DNA of 64,000 nt from Halomonas sp. TA22 (GCF_013009075.1 NZ_CP053108.1:434001-498000), one strand, 5' to 3'. Positions 42,043-57,736 are shown, counted from the stretch's first letter. Notes: generated by a model not told the origin, from the letters alone. Numbers and translations are program-made.

Positions 42043-43128
42043 ATGCAAAGTATTACCCTGCCACGTTCCAGTAGGGCCAGTGGCAAGCGTATGCATCTCG
42101 TCGGTCTGCTCCTGATCTCGTTGATGCTGACAGCCGCCGCCTTACATGCTGGCGAGGAAGAGCCCGAGTGGCCCCAGGGCCACTATCCGCTCGATGACGA
42201 TACCCATATCGTCGGGGAGTACTACACCGTCGTGGTCGAGGGGGACGAGACCCTGCTCGATATCGCCCGCGACCGCGGCGTCGGCTACGAGGAGATACGC
42301 GCCGCCAATCCGGAGATCAGTATCTGGATACCTGGCGATGGCACGGAGGTGGTGATTCCCGCTCGGCACATCCTTCCCGATGCACCCCGTGAAGGGGTGG
42401 TGGTCAACTTGGCCGAGCTGCGGCTCTACTACTATCCCCGTGTACGTGACGGCGAAATAGCACGGGTGGAGACGTATCCGATCGGCATCGGTCGCGAAGG
42501 CTTCAATACCCCGCTTGGCATAACCAAGACCACCATGCGCCTGGAAAACCCTGCCTGGTACCCGCCCCGCTCGATACGTGAGGAGGCAGCCGCACGTGGC
42601 GACCCCGCCCCTGCGGTGGTACCGCCGGGTCCGGACAACCCCTTGGGCCAGCATGCCATCCTGCTCGATATCCCGGGCTACCTGATTCACGGCACCAACC
42701 AACCGGACGGAATCGGCATGCGCGCCAGCCGCGGTTGTATCCGCATGTTCCCCGAGGATATCGAATATCTCTTTGGGCGCATCCCCGATGGTACCCAGGT
42801 CAATATCATCGATGATCACTTCAAGATCGCCTGGGAGGAGGAGGCGCTCTATGTCCAGGCGTTCGCCCCCGCCGAGCAGCGCGACGATGGCCTGGCCCAC
42901 CTGCTCTCGCCTTTCGACAGTCTGGTTCAGGCCTTCGATGAAGATCTCCCCGAGATCGACTACGCCTACCTGCGCCAGCTCATGGACACCGCCGACGGTC
43001 AGCTGAGCGTGCTCTACCCACGCGACGTGGAGCCGGAACCTGAGCCGGAAGAGGACGGTTTACCAGATATTTATCGCGAACTGGACGCGATGCCGCCGGG
43101 TGTTTATGCGGAGCTGCAGCAGAGCTGA
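42043..43128 (+). CDS. L,D-transpeptidase (YkuD/ErfK family)
   Basis: 361 residues: signal peptide (about 17-36), LysM-like segment (57-107) and YkuD domain (115-250). The catalytic region is HGTNQPDGIG...ASRGCIRM with His216 and nucleophile Cys232. The motif reads S-R-G-C-I-R-M, as in ErfK/YbiS, which crosslink peptidoglycan or attach Braun lipoprotein. The C-terminal 110 residues are acidic and proline-rich and may act in envelope binding. ATG 42043 or ATG 42091 could start; the ribosome site is weak. It diverges from the Hen1-like gene. Confidence 0.9.
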   Translation: MQSITLPRSSRASGKRMHLVGLLLISLMLTAAALHAGEEEPEWPQGHYPLDDDTHIVGEYYTVVVEGDETLLDIARDRGVGYEEIRAANPEISIWIPGDGTEVVIPARHILPDAPREGVVVNLAELRLYYYPRVRDGEIARVETYPIGIGREGFNTPLGITKTTMRLENPAWYPPRSIREEAAARGDPAPAVVPPGPDNPLGQHAILLDIPGYLIHGTNQPDGIGMRASRGCIRMFPEDIEYLFGRIPDGTQVNIIDDHFKIAWEEEALYVQAFAPAEQRDDGLAHLLSPFDSLVQAFDEDLPEIDYAYLRQLMDTADGQLSVLYPRDVEPEPEPEEDGLPDIYRELDAMPPGVYAELQQS

Positions 43129-43247
43129 CCGCAAGGCGTGTTAAGCCGCGCTCACTGAAAAAAAGCATTCGCTTACCTGACGTTGCCCATAACTGCACCT
43201 ATGTTGATAGGTGTAGTTAAGGGAAACTCACTACAGGGAGGTGAATC

Positions 43248-44417
43248 ATGAAAGCACTATGTTGGCATGGAACCAACGACATTCGTTACGAAACCGTGCC
43301 GGACCCCGAAATCGAGCATCCGCGCGATGCCATCATCAATGTCAGCAGCTGCGCCATCTGCGGCTCCGATCTTCATCTCTTCCATCACTTCATACCCACC
43401 ATGGAGTCCGGCGACGTGGTCGGCCATGAGTTCATGGGCGAAGTGATGGAGGTTGGCTCTGAGAACAAGAAGCTGAAGGTGGGCGACCGAATCGTCGTGC
43501 CCTTCACCATCACCTGCGGCGAATGCGATCAGTGCAAGCGCGGCAACTTCTCCGTCTGCGAGCGCTCCAACCGCAACAAGTCGCTGGCCGACAAGATGTT
43601 CGGTCATGCGGGCGCTGGACTCTTCGGCTATTCGCATCTCACCGGCGGATATGCCGGCGGGCAGGCGGAGTACGTGCGTGTGCCCTTTGCCGACAGTACC
43701 CATATCAAGGTGCCCGACAGCCTCTCCGATGAGCAGGTACTGTTTCTGGGCGATATCTTCCCCACCGGTTGGCAAGCCGCCGCGCAGTGCGATATCGAAC
43801 CGACCGACACGGTAGCGATCTGGGGGGCGGGGCCGGTTGGCCAGTTCTGCGTCCGCAGTGCAGTGCTGATGGGTGCCCAGCAAGTGGTGGTGATCGACAA
43901 CGTGCCCGAGCGCCTGGCCATGGCCGAGGCGGGCGGGGCGATCGCCATCAACTTCGACGAGGAGAGCGTACTGGGGCGCCTACAGGAGCTGACCAAGGGC
44001 AAAGGCCCGGAGAAGTGCATCGATGCGGTGGGCCTCGAAGCGCATGTGTCTCGCTCTCCCGACTCCGTTTATGATCGTGTCAAGCAGGCGGTAATGCAGG
44101 AAACCGACCGTCCCCACGTACTTCGCGAGATGATCTATGTCTGCCGGCCCGCCGGGATACTGTCGATTCCGGGCGTCTATGGCGGGCTGGTCGACAAGAT
44201 TCCCATGGGTGCACTGATGAACAAGGGGTTGACGGTTCGCTCCGGCCAGACCCATGTCAAACGCTGGAGTGAGGATCTGCTGCGTCGCATCGATGAAGGC
44301 CAGATCGATCCCTCGTTCGTGATTACCCATACCGCTGACCTCGCTGAAGGGCCTGAGATGTACAACACCTTTCGCGACAAGCAGGATGGCTGCGTCAAGG
44401 TAGTACTCAAGCCTTGA
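43248..44417 (+). CDS. Zinc-dependent alcohol dehydrogenase (formaldehyde dehydrogenase-like MDR)
   Basis: 389 residues of the medium-chain dehydrogenase family. Catalytic zinc ligands are Cys38, His60 and Glu61; structural zinc Cys90, Cys93, Cys96, Cys104; Rossmann motif GAGPVG (about 194-199). The family includes glutathione-independent formaldehyde dehydrogenases and many uncharacterised stress alcohol dehydrogenases. Substrate is not decided by sequence. It has a strong GGGAGG ribosome site. A small membrane gene follows 45 bp on, likely co-transcribed. Confidence 0.88.
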   Translation: MKALCWHGTNDIRYETVPDPEIEHPRDAIINVSSCAICGSDLHLFHHFIPTMESGDVVGHEFMGEVMEVGSENKKLKVGDRIVVPFTITCGECDQCKRGNFSVCERSNRNKSLADKMFGHAGAGLFGYSHLTGGYAGGQAEYVRVPFADSTHIKVPDSLSDEQVLFLGDIFPTGWQAAAQCDIEPTDTVAIWGAGPVGQFCVRSAVLMGAQQVVVIDNVPERLAMAEAGGAIAINFDEESVLGRLQELTKGKGPEKCIDAVGLEAHVSRSPDSVYDRVKQAVMQETDRPHVLREMIYVCRPAGILSIPGVYGGLVDKIPMGALMNKGLTVRSGQTHVKRWSEDLLRRIDEGQIDPSFVITHTADLAEGPEMYNTFRDKQDGCVKVVLKP

Positions 44418-44462
44418 GCGGCATTCCTGATCGCTCTATTTCCATCGACATGGAGGTCGCAT

Positions 44463-45014
44463 ATGCATCTTTCCCACAACTCGCATCAATCACGTGGCGC
44501 TGCCGACAAGCTGGCGCGCAATCTAGGCTGGCTCGGTATCGGGCTAGGCGTGTGCAAACTGGCAGCTCCTGGAATGTTCACTCGCTCGCTGGGCGCCAAC
44601 GGTCATGAAGGCATGGTCAGAATGTGCGGCGGGCGCGAAATCGTGAGCGGTGTCATGGCGCTGTCCCACAACCCTAGCCCGGCCATCTGGAGCCGGGTGG
44701 CGGGAGATATCGGCGATCTGGTCGGCCTGATGGCGCTCTACAACGACCGCAATCCAAACAAGGCCAATGTAGGCCTGGCGTTGAGTGCGGTGGCCACGAC
44801 CACGGCGTTGGATATCTATTGCGCCAAGGCGCTCGCCAAGCGGCATGCCTATCAGTCGGGCCCCACGCCTGACTATAGCGAACGCAGCGGCTTCCCCCGC
44901 CCGGTAGAGGAGATGCGAGGGGTGGCCAAGGATTACAGGAACGAGGCGTCGCAACAGCCCAAGGCTGCCCTGCCCTCTCCCGCCATGGTCGGCAAGACGC
45001 CCGCCGATAAATAA
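44463..45014 (+). CDS. Small predicted membrane protein downstream of the alcohol dehydrogenase
   Basis: 183 residues with four weak membrane helices in residues 18-126 (LGWLGIGLGVCKLAAPGMF, GGREIVSGVMAL, IGDLVGLMAL, VGLALSAVATTTALDIYCA) and a polar tail. Similar proteins are found beside zinc dehydrogenases and cyclase/dehydrase genes in other proteobacteria, but their function is unknown to me. GGAGG precedes ATG 44463. It ends at a bidirectional hairpin. Confidence 0.8.
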   Translation: MHLSHNSHQSRGAADKLARNLGWLGIGLGVCKLAAPGMFTRSLGANGHEGMVRMCGGREIVSGVMALSHNPSPAIWSRVAGDIGDLVGLMALYNDRNPNKANVGLALSAVATTTALDIYCAKALAKRHAYQSGPTPDYSERSGFPRPVEEMRGVAKDYRNEASQQPKAALPSPAMVGKTPADK

Positions 45015-45037
45015 CGACACGGAAGCAAGCGCCAGAA

Positions 45038-45073
45038 AGCCAACAGGTCCGGGCGAATCCGGACCTGTTGGCT
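45038..45073. terminator. Bidirectional hairpin terminator (15-bp perfect stem)
   Basis: AGCCAACAGGTCCGG and CCGGACCTGTTGGCT flank a GCGAAT loop between convergent genes. There is no long T-run. Confidence 0.75.
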
Positions 45074-45101
45074 GAATGGCACGCTGGCTGGATCGCCAGG
45101 C

Positions 45102-45278
45102 CTAGCCGCCGCCAATCCCCTCGATGATAAAGCCCGTCCCGCCGCAATCGTGACAGAGTTCACCATCCACCCGGCCAGAACCCTGGCACTTTCGGCATAT
45201 ATCCTCCCCGGTTCCCGGTGTTCCCGGGGGCGCTTCATCTCCCGGCTGCTGGGGCCGGTTCCCATCATGTGATGTCAT
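45102..45278 (-). CDS. Small DnaJ-type CxxCxGxG zinc-finger-like protein
   Basis: Fifty-eight codons from ATG 45278, preceded by AAGGAGG at ideal distance. A Pro/Gly-rich N terminus (1-26) leads to CRKCQGSG (28-35) and CHDCGGTG (42-49), the paired zinc-binding repeats of DnaJ's cysteine-rich domain. One zinc site is expected. Function is unknown; proteins with a single such module are found as thiol or chaperone helpers. It lies 107 bp downstream of the RNase Z fusion in the same orientation. Confidence 0.82.
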   Translation of the reverse strand: MTSHDGNRPQQPGDEAPPGTPGTGEDICRKCQGSGRVDGELCHDCGGTGFIIEGIGGG

Positions 45279-45392
45279 GCTGCCCTCCTTCTACGGTTGA
45301 GGCCTGCCAACGGCAGGATCAAGGCATCTCCTTGCCTAGGCTTAACCTAAGCAGCTGAGCGGCATTCCAGCAAGCGGCGCAATACTTATCGA

Positions 45393-46994
45393 TCAAGAGA
45401 CGGGCTGCTGTCTGAGCCACGCCATATGGGAGTCGGCCTGTTGTTGCAAACGCGCCCGGGTCTCGGCCATCGCCTGCTTCTCCTCCCCCTCCTCCAGGCT
45501 TGCCAGGTCGGCATCGACAGTGAACAGTACCGCGCCAAGCCCCGAGTGCAACAATAAGCCGCCCGCAAGTACATCGCTGCGTAACGCTTGCTTGCTATGC
45601 GCCAGGCTCTCGACCGTCAACCTCAGGGCGTCGAGACAGGCCTTTGCGGTCTCAAGTGGCACCTCGTTCATCCGCCTAGCGGCCTCACTCGGGTCTCCCT
45701 TGGCCTCGCCGCGCTTACTCTGGGCATCGAGATAGGCTTCGAGTGCCTGGGCATCCTCATCGGCGTAACCGTTCAGCGTCTCGATCAGCGCCTGCGCCTC
45801 ATCGATCAAGGTCTGCCGACGGGAGGCTTCCTCTGTCGACTTTTCCGACCCACGGCGGCCGCTTCCACTGCGCTTGAGTGCCTTGATGACCAGGCCGAGG
45901 CCGGACACCGCCGTTACTGCGGCCACGCTGCCGCATCCCGGCGTGGGTTTCGAGACGATCGCTTCTCGATAGTGGGTCAGTGGCATCGACCACAGACTAG
46001 AAGAAGCCCTGCCGGAACCGGCGTTGATCCGCTCAGCCTCCTCCAGCACGCCCTCCCGGGACAGACGGTAACGATCGAAGTCGTTGGCGAGAAACAGGTT
46101 GCCCTGGTAATGCGCCAACGCCTCGCGCTCGATATCGGTAATGGAGGGCGAGGCATTGCGCCGGTATACGTAGCGTGGGCTGAAGTGGGTCAGTACCAGA
46201 TTGGCGATCTCCTGCTCGGCACCGAACGTGGCGACTGCCGCTGCGGTACTGTGCTGGTTGTCGGTCCCTAGCCGCTCGACGATCTCATGCGTGTAGGTTG
46301 CTTCGTGCACCAGCACGTCGGCGCCCTTGCAGAGCGTCGCGAGCAGGCGCGGAGTATCGTTGTCTCCCCCGACCACCACCCTCCTGGCCCGGCGGGCCGG
46401 CAACAGGTAATCGTCGCTTCGCAGCGTGGTGCCATCGTCCAGCGAAACGTCCTCGCCCCGATAGAGCCGGCCCCAGACCGGCCCGCGGGCGATCCCCTGT
46501 GCCTCGAGGCGCTGGGTGTCGAGACTGCGTTGCAGATTGCGCTCGGTGAAGGCATAGGCATAAGAGGCCACGCCGTGCGAGAGCGCGCCGGCCTCGAGCG
46601 TGAAATCGGGCAGTTCCACGGCCCCTGGCTGCGTATCGACTTCGCTGAAGAGCAGCGGAAAGGTGAGATGTAGTCCACTCGCGGCCTCGATGACCTCGAG
46701 AAACCCCTTCACGCTAGCTGGCCCGACGATGGACAATGCTCGCGTACGGCCCGCCATCGAGGCGCTCGCCAGCAACCCAGGCAAACCATAGCAGTGATCG
46801 CCGTGTAGATGGGTGATGGCGATGGCCTCTAGCCGATTAAGCGAGAGCGGCGTGCGCAGTATCCGGTGTTGGGTTCCCTCCCCGCAATCCACCAGATACC
46901 AACCCTTGGCATTGTGCTTTCTGAGTGCGGTCGCCGATACGTTGCGCGCTCGAGTCGGCACCCCCGCCGAGGTGCCCAGAAAGATGATCTCCAT
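45393..46994 (-). CDS. rnz: Ribonuclease Z fused to a cyclodeaminase/cyclohydrolase (FTCD-type) domain
   Basis: 533 residues in one frame. Residues 1-320 are a full metallo-beta-lactamase RNase Z, which matures tRNA 3' ends: THLHGDH (61-67), His140, Asp211 in GGDND, HEATYTHE and LTHFSPRY with His270. Residues about 337-533 are a separate all-helical domain. It begins MPLTHYREAIVSKPTPGCGS, the PTPGGGS loop of formiminotetrahydrofolate cyclodeaminase and methenyl-THF cyclohydrolases (here Gly to Cys). It has the family's typical AGGLLLHSGLGAVLFTVDADLA near the end. AGGAG precedes the ATG. It follows glgB by 52 bp. Confidence 0.85.
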   Translation of the reverse strand: MEIIFLGTSAGVPTRARNVSATALRKHNAKGWYLVDCGEGTQHRILRTPLSLNRLEAIAITHLHGDHCYGLPGLLASASMAGRTRALSIVGPASVKGFLEVIEAASGLHLTFPLLFSEVDTQPGAVELPDFTLEAGALSHGVASYAYAFTERNLQRSLDTQRLEAQGIARGPVWGRLYRGEDVSLDDGTTLRSDDYLLPARRARRVVVGGDNDTPRLLATLCKGADVLVHEATYTHEIVERLGTDNQHSTAAAVATFGAEQEIANLVLTHFSPRYVYRRNASPSITDIEREALAHYQGNLFLANDFDRYRLSREGVLEEAERINAGSGRASSSLWSMPLTHYREAIVSKPTPGCGSVAAVTAVSGLGLVIKALKRSGSGRRGSEKSTEEASRRQTLIDEAQALIETLNGYADEDAQALEAYLDAQSKRGEAKGDPSEAARRMNEVPLETAKACLDALRLTVESLAHSKQALRSDVLAGGLLLHSGLGAVLFTVDADLASLEEGEEKQAMAETRARLQQQADSHMAWLRQQPVS

Positions 46995-47046
46995 GCGACT
47001 CCTAGATCACGTCAACGGCCGTTCCCCTTTTGACAGCCACGCCGCT

Positions 47047-49258
47047 TCAAGATGGACAAGGCCGCAGCATCACCACAGCAAGTGCCGGTAGCGTCAGCGT
47101 CAGGCTGGCGGACTGGCCATGCAGCGGTGCATCTTGCGTATGCAACTCGCCCATGTTGCCGGTGTTGGCGCCACCATAATATTGTGCATCGCTGTTGAAC
47201 ATCTCCTGCCAGCGGCCCGGCGTGGGTACGCCAACCGAGTATCCGCTGCGCGTCACCGGGGTCATGTTGGCCAGCACCAGCAGTGGCTCGCCATCCGCGC
47301 TAAAGCGCAACCAAGCGAAGACACTGTTGGCCTGGTCGTCGCCGATCACCCAAGCGAACCCGGCGGGCTCGGCGTCACGCTCATGCAGGGCCGGTAGCTC
47401 GCAATACAGCCGGTTGAGGTCACGCACCAAGTGCTGAATGCCAGCGTGACGAGACTCGCCGAGCAGTGCCCAGTCGAGTTCTCGGTCGTGACTCCACTCA
47501 CGCCACTGCCCGAACTCGCAACCCATGAACAGCAATTTCTTGCCAGGCTGGGTCCACATCACCGAGAGATAGGCGCGCAGATTGGCGAAGCGCTGCCACT
47601 CGTCGCCGGGCATCTTGCCAATCAGCGAGCCCTTGCCATGCACGACCTCGTCGTGGGAGATAGGCAGCACGAAACGCTCGGAAAAAGCGTAGACCATGGG
47701 GAAGGTCATATCGTGATGGCCGTAGGAGCGGTAAATCGGGTCGTTTGAAATGTACTGCAGGGTGTCGTGCATCCACCCCATGTTCCACTTGTAGGCAAAG
47801 CCGAGCCCCCCTTCGGAGGTGGGCTGGGTGACGCCGGGCCAGGCAGTGGACTCCTCGGCGATGACCGCCGCACCCGGTACCTCCTCGGCCACCACGTCAT
47901 TGAGGTGGCGCAGGAAATCGATCGCTTCGAGATTCTCTCGGCCCCCGTGCTGATTGGGAATCCACTCGCCATCCTTGCGCGAATAGTCGCGGTAGAGCAT
48001 CGATGCCACCGCATCGACGCGCAGCGCATCGACATGGAAATGCTTCAGCCAGTGCAGTGCCGAGGCGAGCATGAAGCCATGCACCTCGCGCCGCCCCAGG
48101 TTGTAGATGAAGGTATCCCAATCCTGATGGAAGCCCTCGAAGGGGTGCTCGTATTCGTAGAGCGCCGTACCGTCGAAGCGCGCCAGGCCATGGATGTCGG
48201 TAGGAAAGTGCGCCGGTACCCAGTCGAGAATCACGCCAATGCCGGCGAGGTGGCAGGCGTCGACGAAATAGGCGAAATCCTCGGGTTTGCCGAAGCGCCC
48301 GCTCGGCGCGAACTGACCCAACGGCTGATAGCCCCACGAGCCGCCGAAGGGATGTTCCATGATCGGCAGCAGCTCGAGATGGGTAAAGCCCATCTCCTTG
48401 ACATAGGGGATCAGGTGCTCGGCGAGATCGCGCCAGCTGTAGAGCTCGCCATTGTCGCCGCCATGCTTGCGCCATGAAGCGGCATGCACTTCATAGATCG
48501 AGATTGGCCGGGTGGATTCATGCGACTCACCGCGCTGGGCGATCCACTCTTCGTCGTGCCAGGTGAAGGGGGTCGTGTCAGCGACCACCGAGGCGGTGTG
48601 CGGCGGCATCTCGGTGGCGAGCGCCACCGGATCCGCGCGGTGCCCAAGCGCCCCGTGCAGATCGAGTATCTCGTACTTGTAGGACTCACCGGGGCCGATG
48701 CGCGGCACAAACAGCTCCCACACTCCGGCGGGGTGACGCAGGCGCATCACATGTCGGCGGCCATCCCAGCTGTTGAAGTTACCCACCACCGATACCCGCC
48801 GCGCATTGGGCGCCCAGACGGCGAAGCGCACTCCACTTACGCCATCGATCTCCATTGGCTGCGCACCCAGGCAGTGCCCCAGGTTGCGGTGGTTGCCCTC
48901 ACCGATCAGGTAGAGATCCATTTCTCCCAGCAACAGGCCGAAGCTGTAGGGATCCTCGCTCTCCTGCTCGCCACTCGGCCAGCGAATGCGCAACGAATAG
49001 GGGGCCGCATGCGGCAGCTGCGCGGCGAAGAGCCCGGGGATCTGTATCCCGGTCATGCTGCAGCGCACGGCACCGCTCTCTCGGTCGAGCACCTCCACGC
49101 CCACCGCACCGGGCAGAAAGACGCGTAGTACGCTGCCCCACTCCGTGTCATGAATGCCGAGAACCGAGAATGGGTTTCGGTGTGACCCGCGAGCGAGCGC
49201 CTCGGCATCGTCCGCCGGCAGCCACAGGCTACGGTCCAGCTTGGGGGTGGCGGTCAAA

Positions 49259-49266
<8 letters not shown>
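47047..49266 (-). CDS. glgB: 1,4-alpha-glucan branching enzyme
   Basis: 739 residues of GH13: N-terminal CBM48-type domains (about 25-240), TIM barrel and C-terminal beta domain. The nucleophile lies in [12 protein letters not shown], the acid/base in [11 protein letters not shown], and the third carboxylate in [12 protein letters not shown]. It adds alpha-1,6 branches to the linear glucan made by GlgE. It begins 8 bp inside the end of treS (GGGAGAG upstream), so it is translated from the same message. rnz follows. Confidence 0.97.
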
Positions 49267-52609
<3,343 letters not shown>

Positions 52610-52646
52610 CGGCTTACCCTCTCTGCATGTAATTTGGTACGAATGG

Positions 52647-54674
52647 CTAACGCACCGGGCGAATACGCCAGATGGCGAACGGCTGCTGCCATGGTTCGAG
52701 GCGTATCGACTGCCACTTGCCCTGCCATGTCCAGCGGTAGCCACTCATCAGATCCTCGACATGTAGCGCAGCATCGCCGGGCAGTTCGAATTCCCATAGC
52801 GGCAATTCGAACGTACCCTCCTGCGCCTCGAAGGGATCGAGATTCACCATCACCAGAATGAAGTTGTCCCGCGCTTCGGTACGCTTGCCAAAGAGCAGCA
52901 GTCGCTCGTTGTGCACCGGGTAGAATGCCGTGCCCAGGTGCGTATGGAGCGCGGGATTCTCACGGCGGATACGATTGAGTTGAGTAATCTCGTAAATGAT
53001 GTTGCCAGGCGCGGTGTAGTCGCGCAGACGAATCTCGTATTTCTCAGAGTCGAGGTACTCCTCTTTGCCGGGCACCGGCGCCCCCTCGCACAGCTCGAAG
53101 CCGGAGTACATGCCCCAAAGCCCCGAACCCATGGCCGCAAGAGCCGCACGTGACAAGAAGCCAGGTCGCCCGGAGGACTGCAGGAAGTAGGGATTGATGT
53201 CCGGCGTGTTGACGAAGAAGTTGGGTCTGAACCCCTCGCGCAGTGGCGACTCGTTCAACTGGGTGAAGTACTCGGTCAGCTCCGCCTTGGTATGGCGCCA
53301 GGTGAAGTAGGTATACCCCTGGGTGAAGCCCAGCTTACCCAGACGCAGCATCATCGCTGGCCGGGTGAAGGCTTCGGCGAGGAAGATCACATCGGGATCG
53401 CGGCTGCGAATATCGGCAATCAGCCACTCCCAGAATGGCAGCGGCTTGGTGTGCGGATTGTCGACGCGGAATATCTTCACCCCTTCGTCGACCCAGCCCT
53501 GCACCACGTTGCGCAGTTCGACCCATAGCGAGGGCACGGCATCCTCGGCATAGAAATCGACGTTGACGATATCCTGGTACTTCTTGGGCGGGTTTTCAGC
53601 ATAGCGGATCGAGCCGTCCGGCCGCCACGAGAACCAGCCGGGATGCGACTTGAGCCAGGGGTGGTCCGGCGAGCACTGGATGGCGAAATCGAGCGCGATC
53701 TCAAGTCCATGTTCGGCGGCGGCACGCACCAGATCGTGAAAATCCTCATGCGTGCCGAGCTCAGGGTGGATCGCCTCGTGCCCCCCCTCTGGGCTACCGA
53801 TGGCATAGGGGCTACCCGGATCGTCCGACCCCGCTTCCAGCGTATTGTTGGGTCCCTTGCGGTGCGCCCGTCCGACCGGATGTATGGGCGGAAAATAGAG
53901 CACGTCGAAGCCCATGTCGCGAATCATCGGCAAGCGCTTGTGGACGTCCTTGAAGGTACCGTGTCGATTGGGGTCATCGGTTTCCGAACGGGGAAACAGC
54001 TCGTACCAGCTGGCGAAGCGCGCCTTGAGCCGCTCGACGTCGAGCGGATAGCGCGTATCGCTTCTGGTCAGGTGCGGGCGGGCATCCGCTTCGTGCATGT
54101 AGTGCGAGGTGCCTGCATCAAGCAGCAGCGAAACTCGCTCGGCATCCGTCTCAAGTGCTTGATATCGCGCATGGATGCTCTCGAGCGCCGCGCGGAGCTC
54201 TCCCTCGCTGCGCTCGGCAGCGGCGTTCACAACGCGCCGCCCTTCCTCAAGCTCGAGCCCCACCGGCACCCCCGCCTGATGCTTCTTGGAGAGCTCGTAG
54301 CGGTAGGTGCCGTAGATATCCCACCAGGCCTCGATGATGAACGCGTGTCGTCCCACTCGGCTCGGCGTGAAGTGACCTTCCCAGATATCCCGGCCCAGCG
54401 GTTGCATCAGGTGCATGGGCTCGCGCCGCTGCTGGCCTTCATCGTCGTACCAGCAGATCGCGGCGGCCAGCACGTCATGCCCATCGGCAAATATCGTCGC
54501 GCTGACGGTCACCGGCTCATCGATGATAGCCTTGGCCGCGAAACGACCCTGGTCGAGCGAAGGGCGCACGGATTCGATGGCGATGCGCGGCGCCTGAACG
54601 GCCATCAGCACATTGCTCGGATCCTGCTCGTGCGTCGGGACGGCTCCTGGCGCGGGATGTGGAGATGAACTCAT
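52647..54674 (-). CDS. glgE: Maltosyltransferase GlgE (alpha-1,4-glucan:maltose-1-phosphate)
   Basis: 675 residues from ATG 54674 (GGAG 6 bp upstream; a GTG one codon earlier is less likely). It elongates alpha-1,4-glucan by two glucoses using maltose 1-phosphate. GH13_3 features: nucleophile Asp in FRVDNPHTKP, acid/base Glu in FLAEAFTRP, and FPPIHPVGRAHRKGPNN. Subunit length matches actinobacterial and proteobacterial GlgE. It sits between glgX and treS-pep2, giving a complete GlgE pathway with glgB. Confidence 0.96.
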   Translation of the reverse strand: MSSSPHPAPGAVPTHEQDPSNVLMAVQAPRIAIESVRPSLDQGRFAAKAIIDEPVTVSATIFADGHDVLAAAICWYDDEGQQRREPMHLMQPLGRDIWEGHFTPSRVGRHAFIIEAWWDIYGTYRYELSKKHQAGVPVGLELEEGRRVVNAAAERSEGELRAALESIHARYQALETDAERVSLLLDAGTSHYMHEADARPHLTRSDTRYPLDVERLKARFASWYELFPRSETDDPNRHGTFKDVHKRLPMIRDMGFDVLYFPPIHPVGRAHRKGPNNTLEAGSDDPGSPYAIGSPEGGHEAIHPELGTHEDFHDLVRAAAEHGLEIALDFAIQCSPDHPWLKSHPGWFSWRPDGSIRYAENPPKKYQDIVNVDFYAEDAVPSLWVELRNVVQGWVDEGVKIFRVDNPHTKPLPFWEWLIADIRSRDPDVIFLAEAFTRPAMMLRLGKLGFTQGYTYFTWRHTKAELTEYFTQLNESPLREGFRPNFFVNTPDINPYFLQSSGRPGFLSRAALAAMGSGLWGMYSGFELCEGAPVPGKEEYLDSEKYEIRLRDYTAPGNIIYEITQLNRIRRENPALHTHLGTAFYPVHNERLLLFGKRTEARDNFILVMVNLDPFEAQEGTFELPLWEFELPGDAALHVEDLMSGYRWTWQGKWQSIRLEPWQQPFAIWRIRPVR

Positions 54675-54710
54675 CACATGCTCCTCTTCTGGTAAACGGT
54701 CAGGCCTGGG

Positions 54711-56918
<2,208 letters not shown>

Positions 56919-57022
56919 CACTCTCATCCTTGATCAATCGGGCACGGCCGCTTGGCGGCATCGCCAATACACTCACTCTCTGGGCACCAGCCGGCACGCC
57001 ATGGGTATCGCCTCGCACCTCC

Positions 57023-57736
57023 CTACCCCTTGGGCTTGGGTGTTCTCGACGTTCTGGTGGTCTTCTTTGCCGTGTCGGATTTCTCCGCGCTATTTTTACT
57101 GCTGCGACTACTGCTGCCCGCCGGTGATGTCGCCGCCTCGCTCTTGGCCGTCTTCTTCGCTGCGGCTTTTTCCGTGACAGGCTTCTTGGCAGCGCTTTTG
57201 GCCGTGCCCTTGGTAGCGCTCTTTCTTGACCGGCTAGTGGCTGCCGTCTTGCCCGGCACCTGGGAGGTATCCGTCGCGTCGGTCTGTGTCAGGGTATCTT
57301 CGGTACGCCGCGGGTGCTCGGTACGCTCGGCAGTCGCAGACCCCTCCGGCAACGGCTCCATCGAACCTGCGCCAGGATCGACTATGGGCGTCTGCTCAGG
57401 TGTCCCGCGATCCTGAACCGGCACATCCTGCCCCACCACCTGGTCGTCGCGAAAGGGCACTTCATCGAAGGGCGCCTCTTCGGGGTCATCCAGCGGCAAA
57501 CGATTCTCCTGAATGCCGATCTCGTCATCCTCAAGCGGCAGGTCATCCTCGAAGATCGGCGTCTCGTCATGGGGCGCTCCTACCTCTTCGACATGTGCGT
57601 CGTGTCCCGAGGCTCGCTCGGCGGCAACGATCTTCAGCGCCATGTCCCAATGACGCTGCTGCTGCCCTTCGGGGCGCCCCTCGGATTCCCAGATACGGTA
57701 CGCCAGCTGGCGTACCCGCAGTTCGTCGTCAGCCAT
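57023..57736 (-). CDS. DUF2934 protein with acidic centre and AlgP/histone-like basic tail
   Basis: 237 residues in three parts. The N-terminal DUF2934 helix pair (about 5-40; VRQLAYRIWESEGRPEGQQQRHWDMAL) is common in genes near trehalose and glycogen clusters. An acidic, Pro-rich middle (50-125) follows. The tail (155-237) is rich in Lys, Ala, Ser and Thr (KSAAKKPVTEKAAAKK), resembling AlgP and histone H1. DNA or polyanion binding by the tail is inferred. Its start overlaps treY's end by 8 bp on the same message, so it is co-expressed with trehalose synthesis. Role unknown. Confidence 0.82.
   Translation of the reverse strand: MADDELRVRQLAYRIWESEGRPEGQQQRHWDMALKIVAAERASGHDAHVEEVGAPHDETPIFEDDLPLEDDEIGIQENRLPLDDPEEAPFDEVPFRDDQVVGQDVPVQDRGTPEQTPIVDPGAGSMEPLPEGSATAERTEHPRRTEDTLTQTDATDTSQVPGKTAATSRSRKSATKGTAKSAAKKPVTEKAAAKKTAKSEAATSPAGSSSRSSKNSAEKSDTAKKTTRTSRTPKPKG

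Noticed and set aside
44933-45268. A 111-codon minus-strand frame near the small zinc-finger gene
   Set aside because: Different frame from the 58-codon gene, spans a terminator hairpin and overlaps the upstream convergent gene.
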